The notes beneath the pieces were generated by a model. That model was not told the DNA's origin. It worked only from the letters and a program-made list of their open reading frames with translations, and did no database searches. Positions 60,377 to 64,000 of a DNA stretch of 64,000 bases are shown here, in pieces. This stretch comes from Streptomyces sp. TRM68367 (GTDB taxonomy: Bacteria; Actinomycetota; Actinomycetes; Streptomycetales; Streptomycetaceae). The DNA lies in assembly GCF_014495685.1 (NCBI RefSeq), contig NZ_JACTVI010000038.1, positions 1-64,000 on the forward strand. Direction: 5' to 3'. Within the stretch, counting starts at the first letter, position 1; every line of letters begins with the position of its first letter. The translations under genes were made by a program, and so were the position numbers.

Positions 60377-61209
60377 CGTACGCCTCCCCGTGCCTCGTCG
60401 GCCGGCACCGTCCACCAGGGCAGCACGCGGTACACCGGCGTGTCGGAGACCTGCTCCCGGGTCCACTTGGGCGGGGGCACGTTGGTGGTGCGGGAGCGGA
60501 CCTGCACGCGCTCGATGACACCGCCGCGGCCGACCGCCCGCGCCGCCGCGTCCTCGCGGTCCAGGCGCAGCACCATGATCCGGCGCAGATACGTCTCGGC
60601 CAGAGAGCCGCGCAGGCCCACCGGGCGGTTGTCGCTGTCATGCGTCGCGACGTAGAAGTCCCAGGCGCGGCGCAGCTCGTTCTGCTGGGTGTGGCTCGGC
60701 AGCAGGTTGCCGTCGATGGCCCGGCCGTCCTCGGCGGACAGGTCGTACCAGCCGGTGGTCGCCGGGGCGCCGCCCGCCGTGCGGATCTCGGCGCGGACCT
60801 GCACGGCGATGTTCTGCTGCAGCGGGTTCGGCGCGAACAGCTTCCAGTTCTGCTCGAACTCGGGGTAGATCCAGTCGTCGACCGCTTGGCCGTGCTCCTC
60901 CGTGACCGTGTTGGGCGGCGCGACGTGCAGGAACGTCATCCCGAGATGCACGCACACGCCGACCGCCACGACCGCGAGCGCCAGCGCGGCACAGACCCGG
61001 TAGCGCAGCGAGAGCGCGGCGACGCCGGTACGGGGGACGGAACTCTCCGGCACCAGGGCATCGGGCGGCGCCGCCTCGGGCCACCCGGCGGCCGGTCCGG
61101 GGCCCGTGGGCAGCTGCGGCTCGCTCGGGGCGGCCGGTCGCAGACCCGGCGGCTCACTAGGGGCGGCCGGTTCGTGCCGGGCGTCCGAGCCTTTGTCGTG
61201 CGCGTCCAT
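60373..61209 (-). CDS. DUF5819-family membrane-anchored protein
   Basis: 278 aa from an ATG (61209). A Pro/Ser-rich cytosolic N-terminus with a repeated AAPSEP element leads into one membrane helix (about 70-95, VCAALALAVVAVGVCVHLGM). A predicted outer domain follows: VDDWIYPEFEQNWKLFAPNP, then LQQNIAVQVRAEI and GWYDLSAEDGRAIDGNLLPS. The F-x-Q-x-W-x-L-F-A-P-N-P pattern is typical of DUF5819. The gene is coupled to the HTTM gene (GTGA). The two probably act as a membrane pair. Confidence 0.82.
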   Translation of the reverse strand: MDAHDKGSDARHEPAAPSEPPGLRPAAPSEPQLPTGPGPAAGWPEAAPPDALVPESSVPRTGVAALSLRYRVCAALALAVVAVGVCVHLGMTFLHVAPPNTVTEEHGQAVDDWIYPEFEQNWKLFAPNPLQQNIAVQVRAEIRTAGGAPATTGWYDLSAEDGRAIDGNLLPSHTQQNELRRAWDFYVATHDSDNRPVGLRGSLAETYLRRIMVLRLDREDAAARAVGRGGVIERVQVRSRTTNVPPPKWTREQVSDTPVYRVLPWWTVPADEARGGVR

Positions 61210-61344
61210 TCCGCCCCGTTCTGGTTCCCGTGCGTCGTCCGTCGTTCACGTCCGCCCGGCCGCAGGGCGCCGTACCGCCCGCGCACATCGCTGCGCGGCG
61301 CTCGCACCGGAACGGTACTCAGACTGCCCGTCCGGGCGCACCCC

Positions 61345-61473
61345 CTGTCCACAGGCCCGGCGGCGGAGTGGCTCCTCCCCGTTGTCCACAGGGAACAACC
61401 GCAGGTTATCCGCAGCGGTTGACACCTTACGACCCTCGTCGGACGATGGAATCGCACGAACCGAACGATCGGT
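61345..61473 (+). promoter_or_regulatory. paaA control region: DnaA-like boxes, promoter and operator
   Basis: DnaA-like boxes: CTGTCCACA (61345-61353), TTGTCCACA (61382-61390, exact consensus) and TTATCCGCA (61406-61414). Then TTGACA (61419-61424), 17 bp, GACGAT (61442-61447). The operator ACCGAACGATCGGT (61460-61473) is the reverse complement of the copy near paaN. It lies just past the expected transcript start. Confidence 0.65.
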
Positions 61474-61516
61474 CGGGAGTGGTGCTCCCAGCAGAGCGCA
61501 GGTCGAGGGGGACCTC

Positions 61517-62520
<1,004 letters not shown>

Positions 62521-62524
<4 letters not shown>

Positions 62525-62808
62525 CGAACACCGACTGGCCCCTGTGGGAGGTCTTCGTGCGCTCGCGCCGGGGCCTGTCCCACACCCACGCCGGCAGCCT
62601 GCACGCCCCGGACGCGGAGCTGGCCCTGCGCAACGCCCGCGACCTGTACACGCGGCGCGGCGAGGGCGTCTCCATCTGGGTCGTGCCGTCGTCCGCGATC
62701 ACCGCCTCCTCGCCCGACGAGAAGGACCCGTTCTTCGAGCCGGCCGCCGACAAGCCGTACCGGCACCCGACGTTCTACGAGATCCCGGAGGGGGTGAAGC
62801 ACCTGTGA
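62521..62808 (+). CDS. paaB: Phenylacetyl-CoA epoxidase subunit B
   Basis: 95 aa from an ATG (62521) inside the paaA stop. Compact fold with WPLWEVFVRSRRGLSHTHAG and LHAPDAELALRNARDLYTRR, then GEGVSIWVVPSSAITASS, exactly the PaaB pattern and length. PaaB joins the PaaAC subcomplexes into the full epoxidase and has no catalytic metal. Overlap with paaC (GTGA) keeps subunit ratios coupled. Confidence 0.95.
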
Positions 62809-63524
62809 CGACGACAGTCCCGACGACGGCCGCGCTGGCCCTCGGCGACGACGCCCTGGTGCTCTCCCATCGCCTCGGGGAGTGGGCCGGGCACGCCCCC
62901 GTGCTGGAGGAGGAGGTCGCCCTCGCCAACATCGCGCTCGACCTGCTGGGCCAGGCGCGGGTGCTGCTGTCCCTGGTGGGCGACGAGGACGAGCTGGCGT
63001 ATCTGCGCGAGGAGCGCGCCTTCCGCAACCTCCAGCTGGTGGAGCAGCCGAACGGCGACTTCGCGCACACCATCGCCCGCCAGCTGTACTTCTCGGCGTA
63101 CCAGCACCTGCTCTACGGCCAACTGGCCGCAGAGGACGGCCCGTTCGCGCCCCTGGCCGCGAAGGCGGTCAAGGAGGTCGCCTACCACCGCGACCACGCC
63201 GAGCAGTGGACGCTGCGGCTCGGCGACGGCACGGACGCGAGTCACGAGCGGATGCAGCGGGCGGCCGGGGCGCTGTGGCGGTTCACCGGCGAGATGTTCC
63301 AGCCGGTGGACGGGCTCGACGTCGACTGGGCGGCGCTGGATGAGGCCTGGTCGGAGCGCGTCGGGGACGTGCTGCGCCGGGCCACCCTGACGGTGCCGGA
63401 AGGGCCGCGCACCGGCGCCTGGACGGCCGGGGCCGGGCGGCAGGGCCTGCACACCGAGCCCTTCGGGCGGATACTCGCCGAGATGCAGCATCTGCACCGC
63501 AGCCACCCGGGGGCGTCATGGTGA
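62805..63524 (+). CDS. paaC: Phenylacetyl-CoA epoxidase subunit C
   Basis: 239 aa from a GTG (62805) overlapping the paaB stop. A helical ferritin-like protein without a full metal set: LSHRLGEWAGHAPVLEEEVA, LANIALDLLGQARVLLSLVG and AVKEVAYHRDHAEQWTLRLG. It is the structural partner of PaaA. The length is slightly shorter than E. coli PaaC. Its stop overlaps the paaD start. Confidence 0.95.
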   Translation: MTTTVPTTAALALGDDALVLSHRLGEWAGHAPVLEEEVALANIALDLLGQARVLLSLVGDEDELAYLREERAFRNLQLVEQPNGDFAHTIARQLYFSAYQHLLYGQLAAEDGPFAPLAAKAVKEVAYHRDHAEQWTLRLGDGTDASHERMQRAAGALWRFTGEMFQPVDGLDVDWAALDEAWSERVGDVLRRATLTVPEGPRTGAWTAGAGRQGLHTEPFGRILAEMQHLHRSHPGASW

Positions 63525-64000
63525 CGGTCACGCCGCTGGAGGCGGAGCTCCTGGAACTCGCCGGTTCGGTGCCCGACCCCGAGCTGCCCGTGCTGACGCT
63601 GCACGAGCTGGGCGTCGTGCGTGCGGTGCGTGTGCGCGGTGCCGACGCGGTCGAGGTCGAGCTGACCCCGACGTACACCGGCTGCCCGGCGATCGAGGCG
63701 ATGTCCGCGGACATAGAGCGGGTGCTGCGCGGACACGGCATACGGGAGGTCAGCGTGCGCACGGTGCTCTCGCCCGCCTGGTCGACGGACGACATCACCG
63801 ACGAGGGGCGGCGCAAGCTGCGGGAGTTCGGGATAGCGCCGCCGCGCGTGCGGCTGGCGAGCGGACCGGTCACCGTGCAACTGGGGACGACGCGCACCGC
63901 CGAGGACCCGGACGGCGATGCTGTGCGCTGCCCGCACTGCGGGTCCGCCGACACCGAGCTGCTCAGCCGTTTCTCGTCCACCGCGTGCAAGGCGCTGCGG
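63518..64000 (+). CDS. paaD: Phenylacetyl-CoA epoxidase-associated protein D (3' end outside window)
   Basis: The ATG at 63518 or the GTG at 63521 opens a frame running off the right edge (about 160 codons seen). The MIP18/PaaD-type fold is clear: VPDPELPVLTLHELGVVRAV, VELTPTYTGCPAIEAMSADI (conserved Cys) and VRTVLSPAWSTDDITDEGRR. Toward the edge a zinc-ribbon-like CPHCGSADTELLSRFSSTAC begins. PaaD is thought to mature the iron centre of the epoxidase. The reductase PaaE would be expected next. Confidence 0.93.
   Translation, partial: MVTVTPLEAELLELAGSVPDPELPVLTLHELGVVRAVRVRGADAVEVELTPTYTGCPAIEAMSADIERVLRGHGIREVSVRTVLSPAWSTDDITDEGRRKLREFGIAPPRVRLASGPVTVQLGTTRTAEDPDGDAVRCPHCGSADTELLSRFSSTACKALR

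Overview
The window is high-GC actinobacterial chromosome, almost certainly from a Streptomyces species. Supporting signs are the GC-rich third codon positions, the many ATGA and GTGA stop/start overlaps, GTG starts, and families typical of the genus: a PAS-GAF-SpoIIE-type PP2C-HATPase protein, an ECF41-like sigma factor, a DUF2637 membrane protein, Ser/Thr kinases with proline-rich tails, a bacterial proteasome activator (Bpa/PafE) and a bkd/paa catabolic block. A perfect 14-bp ParB site (parS, 46989-47002), a one-mismatch site inside aspS (5863-5876) and several TTGTCCACA-type DnaA boxes fit a position on the origin-proximal core of the chromosome. No rRNA, tRNA or CRISPR array was recognised.

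Layout. (1) 1-4300: an accessory-looking segment with an XRE regulator running off the left edge, three tiny translationally coupled genes (the first frameshifted), a headless HATPase remnant, an archaeal-type AAA ATPase, a PH-domain protein and a frameshifted small gene. (2) 4344-8526: aspS and a large PP2C-type phosphatase. (3) 8475-18061: a recombination scar. It holds a cut AI-2E transporter end, membrane-protein debris, a decayed serine recombinase, a DUF2690 protein, fragments of a RiPP-type methyltransferase and a lasso-B2-like protein, an SDR/TetR pair, an intact serine recombinase, an ECF41-like sigma factor with its FAD oxidoreductase, a Tn3-family transposase remnant and a beheaded GntR regulator. 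(4) 18080-31329: core metabolism and regulation. This covers pirin, an SseB-like protein, an intradiol dioxygenase-like protein, an acyl-CoA dehydrogenase, an M18 aminopeptidase, DUF6458, cupin, a GlxA-type regulator with a LURP-one protein, a nitrilase, a mycothiol-dependent isomerase-like protein, a GntR-MFS pair and a D-Ala-D-Ala carboxypeptidase. (5) 31395-33306: MurJ and peptidase debris, then a DUF2637 gene preceded by an unrecognised 46-aa ORF. (6) 33513-53745: two branched-chain 2-oxo acid dehydrogenase (bkd) operons. Between them lie an intact and a broken Ser/Thr kinase, bpa, a quinone oxidoreductase, a DrrAB-type ABC exporter, a K+ channel with an RCK domain, moeA and a mobA-DUF6457 fusion. 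(7) 53921-64000: bkdR, a TetR regulator, and phenylacetate catabolism (paaH, paaN, paaABCD), with a DUF5819-HTTM-TrmH operon in the middle.

How the parts work together. The right third is a degradation block for aromatic and branched-chain acids. PaaABC(D) epoxidises phenylacetyl-CoA, PaaN (aldehyde dehydrogenase) and PaaH act downstream, and the two Bkd complexes turn branched 2-oxo acids into acyl-CoA primers or fuels. The same 14-bp palindrome, ACCGAT[C/T]GTTCGGT, lies in the paaN/paaH intergenic region, in front of paaA and in front of the second bkd operon. This suggests that the TetR protein encoded just after paaH controls all three.

The accessory segments are rich in fragments, frameshifts and recombinase genes. 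The most unusual items are a methyltransferase N-terminal fragment next to a lasso-B2-like fragment, a probable C-terminal fragment lying upstream of it in inverted order, and the internal deletions in a Ser/Thr kinase and in a MurJ copy.
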